A stretch of DNA of 26,030 nt, taken from Candidatus Moraniibacteriota bacterium (GTDB lineage Bacteria; Patescibacteriota; Minisyncoccia; JAHIHE01; JAGLIN01). The stretch is taken from NCBI GenBank assembly GCA_030641185.1, contig DAOWHY010000029.1, positions 1 through 26,030 on the forward strand. The letters run 5' to 3'. The notes below the pieces were generated by a model. It was not told the origin of the DNA, searched no databases, and saw only the letters and a program-made list of their open reading frames with translations. The position numbers and the translations under genes are program-made. Of the stretch, positions 7,801-13,821 are shown piece after piece. The stretch's first letter is position 1, and the number at the start of each line of letters is the position of its first letter.

Positions 7801-8429
7801 TTAGAAATTTAACGAGTGAAGATGTTAATCAAGTTATTACCGTTGGCGGGATTATTACCAAAATCCAAAAAATCGTCACCCGCGCCGGGCAATCTATGGT
7901 TTTCGCGACAATGGAAGATCTAACGGACAAAATTGAGATTTTAGTTTTCCCCAGATTATTAGAAAGCAACGCTGAAATTTGGGCGGAAGGAAATATTGTT
8001 TTTATTAAGGGAAAAGTAAGCGATAAAGATGGTGTGTTTAAATTATTGGGTGAGAGCATTAGAAAAATAGATTTAGAAACCGCTAAGCATGACCAGACGG
8101 AAAAAGAAAATAATGATAATAATTCAGAAAATAATAATGGTTATTATCAGGAAAATCATTCTATGGGCGGTGCTGGAGTAATCAGTGATAATGTAAAAAA
8201 ACAGAAAATAGAAATTACAATCCCCTCTTCTGACGATTCTAAATTACTCCTTCAGAAATTATCTGATTTATTAAAATCTGTTCCTGCTGGAAATTGCGAG
8301 GTTTATTTATTGTTGAATTTGCCTGATGGGAGTTTTAAGAAGATTAAGACTAGTCGGGATGTTGAATTTAAAGAAGATATTGTAAAAAGGATTGAGGAAA
8401 TAGTGGAAAAAGGAAATATAAAAAGTTAG
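4896..8429 (+). CDS. dnaE: DNA polymerase III subunit alpha
   Basis: This is the replicative polymerase catalytic subunit, 1177 residues, normal for the DnaE1 type. An N-terminal PHP domain (about 4-200) begins FTHLHTHSHYSLLDGLAKID and contains ALTDHG. The polymerase core has VGPGRGSAAGSLVSYLIGI, then the catalytic pair in MPDIDLDFADHRRDEV (D397 and D399), the helix LLKMDFLGLKNL, and YRPGPLNSGM. The YQEQVMQLSKDMAGF and EYGFNRSHAVCYALIGYQ segments follow. An OB-fold lies at about 985-1060 (VGGIITKIQKIVTRAGQSM). An Asn-rich linker at about 1070-1090 precedes a small C-terminal domain. No intein or break is seen. The ATG has no SD. Confidence 0.97.
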   Translation: MKFTHLHTHSHYSLLDGLAKIDDLLDRAGELNMDSLALTDHGVMYGAVEFYQKAKEKNIKPIIGMEAYVATNSRHSKNAGVDDKRNHLILLAKNQTGYKNLIKLTTLSHLEGFYYKPRVDKEILQKYSEGIIATSACIAGEIPRAVIANNLEKAEKLIREFQEMFGKENFYLELGDNPSIKEQSIANDALIKLSQKTGAPLTAANDVHYINKEDDKAQDILLCIQMNKTVNDQNRLSMLGEDYSLKSQEMMIERFKHIPEAIDNTQKIVSECNVELELGKILLPHFDVPDNLSSADYLQKLCQEGIPERYGKSNDVIEKRLKFELDTIRQMGFASYFLIVQDFVNWAKSKNIVVGPGRGSAAGSLVSYLIGITDVDPLKYELLFERFLNPDRISMPDIDLDFADHRRDEVIKYVSQKYGEDHVAQIITFGTMAARAAVRDTGRALGIPYSFCDKVAKAIPMFTNLPDALANVKELKDLYSESSEAKNLLDNALKLEGVARHNSTHACGVVISKGELDDYTPRQHPPQDTSSIVTQYEMHNIEDLGLLKMDFLGLKNLTVLENALKIISKTKGDEIDLSKIPLDDQKTLNLFQEGKTTGVFQFESSGMKRYLKKLKPTSFEDVIAMVALYRPGPLNSGMSDEFIDRKNGKKKIVYKHPVMENALKNTYGVIVYQEQVMQLSKDMAGFTGGQADTLRKGMGKKIAELMAKMKKEFIAGCLKNNLDKKLAEDTFSDMEKFAEYGFNRSHAVCYALIGYQTAYLKAHYPAEFMASLLTADRENIDRIAIEVDECRQMGIEVLPPDVNKSFVDFGVINENKKDEIRFGLAAIKNVGRNIVEIIVEERKANGKFAGIEDFVLRVESRDLNKKSMEGMIKAGAFDSIEERNKLLSNLERILIFAKERQQAKSNGQVSLFGSDSSDDNSINKLQLTDAEPAKKKDKMSWEKELLGLYVSDHPLKEYSVYLRNNSKSVRNLTSEDVNQVITVGGIITKIQKIVTRAGQSMVFATMEDLTDKIEILVFPRLLESNAEIWAEGNIVFIKGKVSDKDGVFKLLGESIRKIDLETAKHDQTEKENNDNNSENNNGYYQENHSMGGAGVISDNVKKQKIEITIPSSDDSKLLLQKLSDLLKSVPAGNCEVYLLLNLPDGSFKKIKTSRDVEFKEDIVKRIEEIVEKGNIKS

Positions 8430-8434
8430 AACTG

Positions 8435-8463
8435 TTGACATAATTATGTCTTTGATATTAAAT
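8435..8463 (+). promoter_or_regulatory. sigma70-type promoter of the small Trp-rich gene
   Basis: TTGACA (8435-8440), a 17-base spacer and TTAAAT (8458-8463). The predicted start near 8470 falls immediately before the SD at 8471, giving a very short leader. Confidence 0.5.
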
Positions 8464-8485
8464 AATAAATAAGGAGGTAATAAAA

Positions 8486-8752
8486 ATTATTGGTAAATGT
8501 AAACATTTTTTACAAAAAATATATTACTGGATCATAGAAAATAAAAAAGAAAAATATACTGAATACCCAACTAGATATTTGCAGGAGGATGGAACTACGG
8601 GGACGGAGGTTTTTGGCTGGTGGAGCGAAGAAGAGAGACATTGGCGAGCTCTTTGGGCAGATAGATTTGGTCTAGATGGCAAATTTCATAATGCCGGAAC
8701 GGAAAGGTGGCCTGATGAAAGTGACAAGAAAAAAGATCAAAAAGGTAAATAA
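8486..8752 (+). CDS. small Trp-rich orphan protein with ATT start
   Basis: The reading frame is open from a TAA upstream of 8471 to the TAA at 8750-8752, yet has no ATG, GTG or TTG near its 5' end. A strong SD, AAGGAGG (8471-8477), is followed eight bases later by ATT (8486), which I take as the start; a second ATT is at 8489. The product has 88 residues: a basic, aromatic N-terminus (KHFLQKIYYWIIENKKEKY), then TGTEVFGWWSEEERHWRALW and RFGLDGKFHNAGTERWPDE, and a Lys-rich tail. Five tryptophans in 88 residues and a steady frame argue for real coding. I recognise no family. It has its own promoter and terminator. A TTG at 8579 or an indel near the T6/A6 runs at the 5' end are the alternatives. 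Confidence 0.55.
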   Translation: MIGKCKHFLQKIYYWIIENKKEKYTEYPTRYLQEDGTTGTEVFGWWSEEERHWRALWADRFGLDGKFHNAGTERWPDESDKKKDQKGK

Positions 8753-8772
8753 TATTTTACCTTATTTTTTTT
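8742..8772 (+). terminator. intrinsic terminator of the small Trp-rich gene
   Basis: AAGGTAAA (8742-8749) pairs with TTTACCTT (8756-8763) around six bases and is followed by eight T (8765-8772). The stem overlaps the stop codon, and the last T residues are the first bases of the next promoter's TTGACA. Confidence 0.75.
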
Positions 8773-8799
8773 GACAACTCCCTAAAAATCCTTTAAACT
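8771..8799 (+). promoter_or_regulatory. promoter of the thrS T-box leader
   Basis: TTGACA (8771-8776), a 17-base spacer and TAAACT (8794-8799). The start would be near 8806, exactly where the first leader hairpin begins. Confidence 0.65.
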
Positions 8800-8805
8800 A
8801 AATTC

Positions 8806-9095
8806 AGAAGTGATTGGAGTGGCTACCAACTGCTCTTCTTGTAAAGTTTATAATAATGAATTCTACCCAGCTTCAGCTGAGGGTTCGTGAAACTTTAGTT
8901 TCAGTGTTTTTAAAACTCGTGAAGCTAAAGCTTCAATAACCCTCGGCTAAAGCCGGGTAGAAAAGAAAGAATTCCGAATACTCGGGACTAAGCTTCTAAA
9001 CAATTTGAAAGTTGCTTTGATTATATTAAGGAATTTGGGTGGAACCGTTCTAAATTATTTAGAACCCCAAAGCGCAAGTATTCTTGGGCTTTTTT
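8806..9095 (+). promoter_or_regulatory. T-box riboswitch (transcriptional, threonine) upstream of thrS
   Basis: The decisive part is the antiterminator. TTTGGG (9034-9039) pairs with CCCAAA (9066-9071). The seven-base bulge is TGGAACC (9040-9046), matching the conserved T-box bulge that binds the uncharged tRNA 3' end. Inside, GTTCTAAA (9047-9054) pairs with TTTAGAAC (9058-9065). The alternative terminator uses the same CCCAA (9066-9070) with TTGGG (9084-9088), followed by six T (9090-9095), so the two folds exclude each other. The 5' hairpin AGAAG/CTTCT (8806-8810 and 8835-8839) encloses a loop with ACC (8825-8827), a threonine codon followed by a purine, making it the likely specifier. This Stem I would be much shorter than the classical one. 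Low uncharged tRNA(Thr) should stop transcription before thrS. A palindromic repeat (8861-8962) sits inside the leader. Confidence 0.85.
8861..8962. repeat. palindromic repeat, family C (TTCTACCC ends), inside the T-box leader
   Basis: The ends are TTCTACCC (8861-8868) and GGGTAGAA (8955-8962). The arms CAGCTTCAGCTGAGGGTT and AACCCTCGGCTAAAGCCG are imperfect complements, with inner hairpins around TGAAACTTTAGTTTCA and GAAGCTAAAGCTTC. A copy with the same ends lies at 16938-17058. GAATTC occurs at both borders (8858-8863 and 8969-8974), possibly a duplicated target. Confidence 0.85.
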
Positions 9096-9112
9096 ATTTA
9101 GAAATATTTTTT

Positions 9113-9281
9113 TGTCATTCCCAACTTGATTGGGAATCCAGATGAAATTTCATCAAGAGTTATTTCAGGGTAAAAATTTTGCAAACAAACCAACAGAAAT
9201 ATTTCTGATATTTCAATTATAATAATGATATTTACAATTTGAAGATATTTCATCTGGATTCCCGCCCCCGCGGGAATGACA
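9113..9281. repeat. palindromic repeat, family A, between T-box terminator and thrS
   Basis: It opens TGTCATTCCCAACTTG and closes CCCGCGGGAATGACA. Inside, TGGGAATCCAGATGAAAT pairs with ATTTCATCTGGATTCCC, so the arms extend well past the ends. It occupies most of the gap between the T-box terminator (9095) and the thrS start (9334) and would lie in the mRNA leader of thrS. Confidence 0.85.
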
Positions 9282-9333
9282 AATAAAAATTATTGTTAAA
9301 ATGTTTAAATGTTAATATGTTAAAATAAATTAT

Positions 9334-11088
9334 ATGAACAAAGAACAACAATTAGAGATCAAACGACACTCCTTAGCGCACATTCTTGCGACTGCCGTTT
9401 TGGAAATGTTTCCGGAGGCGAAATTCGGCGTGGGGCCGAATATTGAAAATGGGTTTTATTATGACTTTGATCTGCCGAGAACTTTAATTCCGGAGGATCT
9501 GCCAATCTTGGAAAAAAAAATGAAGGAGATAATTAAAAAGAATTTGCAATTTGAGAAGCAGGTTGTAAATCATGACAAAGCTATTGAACTTTATGAAAAA
9601 GCCGGACAGGACTATAAAGTGGAAATTCTAAAAGACGAGGCAAAAGATGAAGAAGTTTCACTTTATAAAACTGGAGAATTCGTGGATTTATGCAAAGGAC
9701 CGCATTTAGATTCTACCGGGGAAATTGATTTTACATCATTTAAGCTAACCAAAATTGCCGGCGCTTATTGGCGTGGTGATGAGAAAAATAAAATGCTGCA
9801 AAGAATTTATGGCATTGCTTTTAATAATAAGAAAGAACTTAAAGAATATTTAAAGCGAATAGAAGAAGCGGCAAAAAGGGATCATCGGAAGTTAGGGAAG
9901 GAATTAGACCTATTTTGTTTTTCGGATTTAGTCGGTCCAGGATTGCCCTTATTCGCTCCAAAAGGGGTTGTAATTATTGACGAATTAAGAAAACATATTG
10001 AAAAAGTTTGCGCGGGATATGGATTTCAAAAAGTAATGACTCCGCATTTGGCAAAAATAGATCTATATAAATTATCAGGGCATGCGGATAAATTTGGTAA
10101 AGAGTTGTTTCATGTTTCCTCAGAACAAAAACATGATTTTGTAATGAAGCCGGTTCAATGCCCGCACCAAACACAAATTTACGCTTCAAAACAACGATCA
10201 TATCGTGATCTGCCTATAAGATATATGGAATCAGAAAAACAATATAGAGCTGAAAAATCAGGAGAAGTTGGCGGATTAAACAGGGTTTACGCGATTACGG
10301 TTGAAGACGGTCATTCTTTTTGTCGCGTAGAACAGGTGAAAGAGGAAGTAAAAAATATGGTAGAAATAATAAAGGATTTTTATAGCGCCATTGGTCTTTG
10401 GGGAAATCATTGGGTTTCTCTTTCTGTAAGAGACTATAGTCATCCGGAAAAATATATCGGGGAATCTCAAGATTGGGATAAGTGCGAAAAAATGTTGGAA
10501 GATGTTTCAAAAGAAATGAAACTGGACGCAAAAAAAATTGAAGGAGAAGCCGCCCTTTATGGTCCTAAACTTGATTTTATGTTTAGAGATTCTATGGGAA
10601 AAGAAATTCAAATCCCAACTGTTCAGCTTGATTTTGCCACGCCAAAACGATTTAATTTAGTTTATGTAAACGAAAAAGGCAAAGATGAATTTGTGGTTAT
10701 GGTTCATCGCGCTATCTTAGGTTCTTATGAGCGTTTTCTGGCCTTGTTAATAGAACACTTTGCTGGCGCTTTTCCTCTCTGGCTCTCCCCTGTTCAAGTT
10801 AAAATCCTGCCGGTATCTTCGGAAAAGCATATTGACTACGCCAAAAAAGTAAATTCTTTATTGCTTGAAAATAATATTAGATCTGAAATTGATGATAGTA
10901 ATGAAAGTATTGGTAAAAAAATACGAGACGCTGAAAAGCAAAAAATTCCCTATATGTTGGTTGTTGGAGAAAAGGAAGCTGAAAATAATTCAGTGGCGGT
11001 GAGATTGAGAGGGTCAAGAGATATTGAAGATATGGGGATTGAGGAATTTGTGGAGAGAATTAGGGAAGAAGTTAAGAATAGGTCATAA
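9334..11088 (+). CDS. thrS: threonine--tRNA ligase lacking the TGS domain
   Basis: Charges tRNA(Thr). The 584 residues are shorter than the usual ~640 because the protein starts directly in the editing domain; the frame has a TAA a few codons upstream, so the N-terminal TGS domain is truly absent here. Editing-site residues are present: H12 and H16 in RHSLAHILA, and C120/H124 in LCKGPH. The class II catalytic core has zinc ligands C276 (KPVQCPHQ), H327 (DGHSFC) and H458 (VMVHRAILGS), plus motif 2 around RYMESEKQYRAEKSGEVGGL. The C-terminal anticodon-binding domain is about 475-584 (LSPVQVKILPVSS onward). Expression is probably controlled by the T-box upstream. The TAA stop lies inside the left end of the 11082-11583 element. 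Confidence 0.96.
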   Translation: MNKEQQLEIKRHSLAHILATAVLEMFPEAKFGVGPNIENGFYYDFDLPRTLIPEDLPILEKKMKEIIKKNLQFEKQVVNHDKAIELYEKAGQDYKVEILKDEAKDEEVSLYKTGEFVDLCKGPHLDSTGEIDFTSFKLTKIAGAYWRGDEKNKMLQRIYGIAFNNKKELKEYLKRIEEAAKRDHRKLGKELDLFCFSDLVGPGLPLFAPKGVVIIDELRKHIEKVCAGYGFQKVMTPHLAKIDLYKLSGHADKFGKELFHVSSEQKHDFVMKPVQCPHQTQIYASKQRSYRDLPIRYMESEKQYRAEKSGEVGGLNRVYAITVEDGHSFCRVEQVKEEVKNMVEIIKDFYSAIGLWGNHWVSLSVRDYSHPEKYIGESQDWDKCEKMLEDVSKEMKLDAKKIEGEAALYGPKLDFMFRDSMGKEIQIPTVQLDFATPKRFNLVYVNEKGKDEFVVMVHRAILGSYERFLALLIEHFAGAFPLWLSPVQVKILPVSSEKHIDYAKKVNSLLLENNIRSEIDDSNESIGKKIRDAEKQKIPYMLVVGEKEAENNSVAVRLRGSRDIEDMGIEEFVERIREEVKNRS

Positions 11089-11583
11089 GTAACAAGGTTT
11101 GAAGCAGTGGGATTGGTCACTGGTTTTAAGTTTTTAGCCTTACAAATTATGAGCAATAAAATAAAAAGTTATACGGATTTAGATGTTTATCAAAGATCGT
11201 ATAAATTATCTATTATTATTTGCACTAAAGTTATAATTAAATTACCAAAAGAAGAAAGGTTTGATTTAGTCGATCAGCTTCGCAGATCGGCAAAAGCTAT
11301 ACCAAGATTAACTGCTGAAGGATTTGGTAAAAAACACCAGAAAAGAGGATTTCAAAAATATCTAGATGACGCAATAGCCGAAACAAATGAAACGATCGTT
11401 AGCCTTTGTCATGCTAGAGATATTTATTATAACAATGTTAATCCTAAATCTATCCAAAAATTAATTAACGAATACGAAATAGTTGGCAAGCAATTATATA
11501 AATTAAAGCAAAGTTGGAATAAATTTTCCTAAGACTTGTGACTAATGACTATTCCTATTGCCAATAACTTTGTTACTTATGAC
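11082..11583. mobile_element. inverted-repeat element carrying a four-helix-bundle gene
   Basis: The left end starts GTCATAAGTAACAAGGTT (11082) and the right end finishes AACTTTGTTACTTATGAC (11583). The arms match as imperfect reverse complements over about 56 bases, with the terminal 14 identical. The only gene inside is the four-helix-bundle CDS. A gene-less copy with the same ends lies at 14865-14970. The left end supplies the thrS stop codon and the right end the miaB start codon. No transposase is encoded, so movement would need another source. Mobility is inferred from the repeat arrangement. Confidence 0.6.
11149..11532 (+). CDS. four-helix-bundle protein (S23/IVS-type)
   Basis: The start at 11149 (MSNKIKSYTDLDVYQRSYKL) gives 127 residues; a frame extension to 11107 reads through the element's left arm and is rejected. 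The motifs are those of the four-helix-bundle family first known from proteins encoded in 23S rRNA intervening sequences: DLDVYQRSYKLS, then ERFDLVDQLRRSAKAIP, AEGFGKKHQKRGFQKYLDDA and IAETNETIVSLCHARDIYY. The same fold is used by the Avd accessory proteins of diversity-generating retroelements. The biochemical role is unsettled; a nucleic-acid-binding role is likely from the basic surface. It lies inside an inverted-repeat element between thrS and miaB. Confidence 0.85.
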   Translation: MSNKIKSYTDLDVYQRSYKLSIIICTKVIIKLPKEERFDLVDQLRRSAKAIPRLTAEGFGKKHQKRGFQKYLDDAIAETNETIVSLCHARDIYYNNVNPKSIQKLINEYEIVGKQLYKLKQSWNKFS

Positions 11584-13036
11584 TAAATATTATATCAAAA
11601 CATACGGCTGTCAAATGAATTATTCTGATTCTGAACGAATTGCGAGTGTTTTAGAATCGGCAGGATATAAAAAAACAGCGCAAGAAAGCGATGCTGATTT
11701 GATTGTGATCAATGCTTGTTCTGTCAGAAAATCAGCGGCAGACAAAATTGCTGGGAATTTTAAGAAGTATAAACAATACAAAAAGAAAAATCCGAATTTG
11801 AAAATAGTTTTAACGGGATGTGTTTTGGAGAGTGATAAGGAGAGATTTGAGAAGTTGTTTGATTTGGTCGTTGGTATAAAGAAGATAAAACAATTGTTAA
11901 ATTGTTATCCTGAACTTGTTTTAGGATCTTCAAAAAATAACGACTTGACCGTTCCTATACTCTCAAAACTATCTGTTATCAAAGTAGGTAAAATTGGCGG
12001 TAACAAACAAAAGATTCTGAAACAAGTTCAGAATGACAGTAATGGCGATAATAATTATTTTCAAGTCAAACCAAAATATCAAAGCAACTTTTCTGCTTAT
12101 GTGCCAATTATGACCGGGTGCAATAATTTCTGTTCTTACTGTGTTGTTCCATATACAAGGGGAAGAGAAAAATCAAGACCAGTAGAAGAAATAATTAGCG
12201 AGATTACAGAGTTGGTTGATAATAAATATAAAGAAATTATTTTATTGGGGCAGAATGTGAATAGTTATAATAAATCTAATCCGATTAACTGGATTCCCGC
12301 CTCCGCGGGAATGACAAGGAGTGTTGGAATGACGGGAGTGATTGATTTTCCAAAATTATTAAAACTAATCAACAACATCCCCGGGAATTTTTGGATTAGG
12401 TTTTTGAGTAGTCATCCAAAGGATATCACAAAAGAGTTGATTAAAACAGTTTCAGAATGTAAAAAAGTAACGCCGTATCTTCATCTTGCCTTACAGTCAG
12501 GCGATGATGAGATCTTAAAAAAAATGAACAGAAAATATACAGCGGAACATTTTTTAAATTTGATAAAAATGATTAGAAAATATATTCCAGATGCCGCGAT
12601 AACAACGGATATAATTGTCGGATTTCCCGGTGAAACGGAAAAGCAATTTCAAAGAACAGTTGAAGTTATGAGGGAAGCGAAATTTGATATGGTTTATATA
12701 AATAAATATTCTTCTCGTGAAGGTACAGCTTCTTATAAAATGAAAGATAATGTTAGTTGGGAAGAAAAGAAGCGCCGTGAAAAAGTTTTGACGGAGATTT
12801 TAAAAGAAACGGCTTTGGAAAATAATCAGAAATATGTTGGAAAGGTTGTTGAGGTTTTGGTTGAGAAGATTGATGGTGATTTTATTTATGGGAAGACGAG
12901 GAGTTTTAAAAATGTAAAGATAGAAATTAGAAATCAGGAATTAGGAATTAAGGAGGGAGAGTTTATTAAAGTGAAGATTATTAAGGCTAAGTTTTGGAAT
13001 TTGGAAGGAGAAATAAATAAAAAAAGGAATGTGTAA
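11579..13036 (+). CDS. miaB: tRNA-2-methylthio-N6-dimethylallyladenosine synthase with two in-frame repeat insertions
   Basis: MiaB is a radical-SAM methylthiotransferase acting on i6A37 of tRNA after MiaA. I use the ATG at 11579 (MTKYYIKTYGCQMNYSDSER); the frame extends seven codons upstream into the element arm. The N-terminal domain has its three Fe-S cysteines in YGCQMN, NACSVR and LTGCV. The radical-SAM triad is C181, C185 and C188 (TGCNNFCSYC), and a TRAM domain closes the protein (about 420-485). The 485 residues exceed the usual ~430-440. Two inserted segments account for this: residues 109-153, from the repeat at 11903-12038, in the linker between domains; and about 237-246 plus a few residues, from the repeat arm at 12287-12316, in the radical-SAM domain. 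Context with miaA favours MiaB over MtaB or RimO. Confidence 0.92.
   Translation: MTKYYIKTYGCQMNYSDSERIASVLESAGYKKTAQESDADLIVINACSVRKSAADKIAGNFKKYKQYKKKNPNLKIVLTGCVLESDKERFEKLFDLVVGIKKIKQLLNCYPELVLGSSKNNDLTVPILSKLSVIKVGKIGGNKQKILKQVQNDSNGDNNYFQVKPKYQSNFSAYVPIMTGCNNFCSYCVVPYTRGREKSRPVEEIISEITELVDNKYKEIILLGQNVNSYNKSNPINWIPASAGMTRSVGMTGVIDFPKLLKLINNIPGNFWIRFLSSHPKDITKELIKTVSECKKVTPYLHLALQSGDDEILKKMNRKYTAEHFLNLIKMIRKYIPDAAITTDIIVGFPGETEKQFQRTVEVMREAKFDMVYINKYSSREGTASYKMKDNVSWEEKKRREKVLTEILKETALENNQKYVGKVVEVLVEKIDGDFIYGKTRSFKNVKIEIRNQELGIKEGEFIKVKIIKAKFWNLEGEINKKRNV
11903..12038. repeat. palindromic repeat, family F, translated inside miaB
   Basis: The left arm runs from 11903 to 11930 (CCTGAACTTGTTTTAGGATC core) and the right arm from 12011 to 12038 (GATTCTGAAACAAGTTCAG core). 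They match as reverse complements at 24 of 28 positions. The 136-base unit is read through in frame and yields YPELVLGSS near its start and KILKQVQNDS at its end. Family F is a common intergenic repeat type in many bacteria (TCTGAACTTGTTTCAGA). Confidence 0.85.
12287..12316. repeat. single arm of family A repeat, translated inside miaB
   Basis: The 30 bases from AACTGGATTCCCGCC to GCGGGAATGACA equal the right arm of the family A unit found in miaA. They encode NWIPASAGMT, the same peptide as in MiaA. A further GGAATGACG lies 10 bases on, perhaps a decayed end. No left arm is seen, so this is a half-copy or a remnant. Confidence 0.8.
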
Positions 13037-13049
13037 TTGAGAAAAAAGT

Positions 13050-13508
13050 TTAATTCCCAACTAACTCATTCCATACCTCTAGTTTAACATAAAGTCCGTC
13101 CTTTTCTTCTTGAATTTGCCAGGAACCAAGAAATTCTATCTCTGAATTCCGATAAGTACGAATAGAACAAAATTTTTCTATAGCGGTAAATGTTCCTACT
13201 CTTCGTCTGTCTTTTTTTGTCCATTCTATCATACATTTGATTGAACAAAATTTTACATTATGGCCAGAGAAAAATGTTCCGCGATAATTACCTATTTCTG
13301 TGGCAAATTTACAATAATCTGGACCCAACTTTTTATCGCATTTCTCACAGAAGTATTCTTTTAATTGTTCTTTTCTTTCAATTTCCTCCATATATTGTTG
13401 CGCGCATTTATAACAACAAAATTCTTTTTCGTCTATCCCTGGAATTATAACCCCAGAGGCTCCATTTTTTATTTCCTCTCCGCATCCATCACAAAACCAT
13501 CTTTTCAT
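13050..13508 (-). CDS. small Cys-rich zinc-finger protein
   Basis: I do not recognise a named family. The 152 residues carry two similar cysteine modules: WFCDGCGEEI then FCCYKCAQQYMEEIE, and YFCEKCDKKLGPDYC then KFCSIKCMIEWTKK. Each has a CxxC pair followed about 20-35 residues later by a CxxC/CxxxC pair and an aromatic helix, a treble-clef or TRASH-like arrangement suggesting structural zinc and nucleic-acid or protein binding. The C-terminal 45 residues look like a beta-sheet domain (SEIEFLGSWQIQEEKDGLYV). I choose the ATG at 13508, 11 bases after GGAGG; the ATG at 13517 is only two bases from it. It has its own promoter and opposes miaB convergently. Confidence 0.65.
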   Translation of the reverse strand: MKRWFCDGCGEEIKNGASGVIIPGIDEKEFCCYKCAQQYMEEIERKEQLKEYFCEKCDKKLGPDYCKFATEIGNYRGTFFSGHNVKFCSIKCMIEWTKKDRRRVGTFTAIEKFCSIRTYRNSEIEFLGSWQIQEEKDGLYVKLEVWNELVGN

Positions 13509-13534
13509 TCTTATCATCTCCTCCTTTTTTCTCT

Positions 13535-13562
13535 ACTCTATCACTCCTAAAATCTTTGTCAA
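13535..13562 (-). promoter_or_regulatory. promoter of the Cys-rich gene
   Basis: On the minus strand TTGACA (13557-13562), a 16-base spacer and TAGAGT (13535-13540). An SD (AAGGAGGAG) follows at about 13518-13526. Confidence 0.5.
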
Positions 13563-13564
13563 AT

Positions 13565-13596
13565 AAAAAAATATAGACAGACTCATGCTATCTATA
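13565..13596 (-). terminator. intrinsic terminator of the 68-residue gene
   Basis: On the minus strand TATAGATAG (13588-13596) pairs with CTGTCTATA (13572-13580), one pair being G-U, around seven bases, and is followed by seven T. The stem overlaps the TAG stop at 13592-13594. Confidence 0.75.
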
Positions 13597-13798
13597 TAGG
13601 TTTATCCAAATGTTCCCTGCCCATTTTTGTTAAAACAGCGAATTCTTCTAGCGTGTCATGATCAAGTGAGATACGAACAAATCCTTCCACACTTCCATAT
13701 TCGTAAAGCACTTGCTCATCTTCAATAGCAATTTTTCTTGGTTTAACATATTTTCTTAATCTTTGCATTGATCTTTCTGAAAATAATCTCTCTGGCAT
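13592..13798 (-). CDS. small hypothetical protein, 68 residues
   Basis: No family recognised. The protein starts MPERLFSERSMQRLRKYVKP, basic and helical, and continues with IAIEDEQVLYEYGSVEGFVR and ISLDHDTLEEFAVLTKMGRE, acidic and helix/strand mixed. There is no signal peptide or membrane segment. It has a clear SD (GGAGGTGG about ten bases before the ATG), a good promoter with TTGACA, and a terminator overlapping its stop, so it is a self-contained unit. It is divergent from miaA, and its -35 box overlaps the miaA start codon. The Cys-rich gene follows downstream on the same strand with its own promoter. Confidence 0.65.
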   Translation of the reverse strand: MPERLFSERSMQRLRKYVKPRKIAIEDEQVLYEYGSVEGFVRISLDHDTLEEFAVLTKMGREHLDKPI

Positions 13799-13821
13799 AT
13801 TTATGCCACCTCCATAAACTC

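Noticed and set aside
8861..9281. tRNA or other stable RNA in the dnaE-thrS gap
   Set aside because: The hairpins belong to repeats and the T-box; no cloverleaf or T-loop motif is found.
11107..11148. N-terminal extension of the four-helix-bundle protein
   Set aside because: It reads through the inverted-repeat arm; homologues begin close to the YTDLDVYQ block.
11558..11578. Earlier miaB start
   Set aside because: The seven codons lie in the element arm and MTKYYIKTYGC is the normal start.
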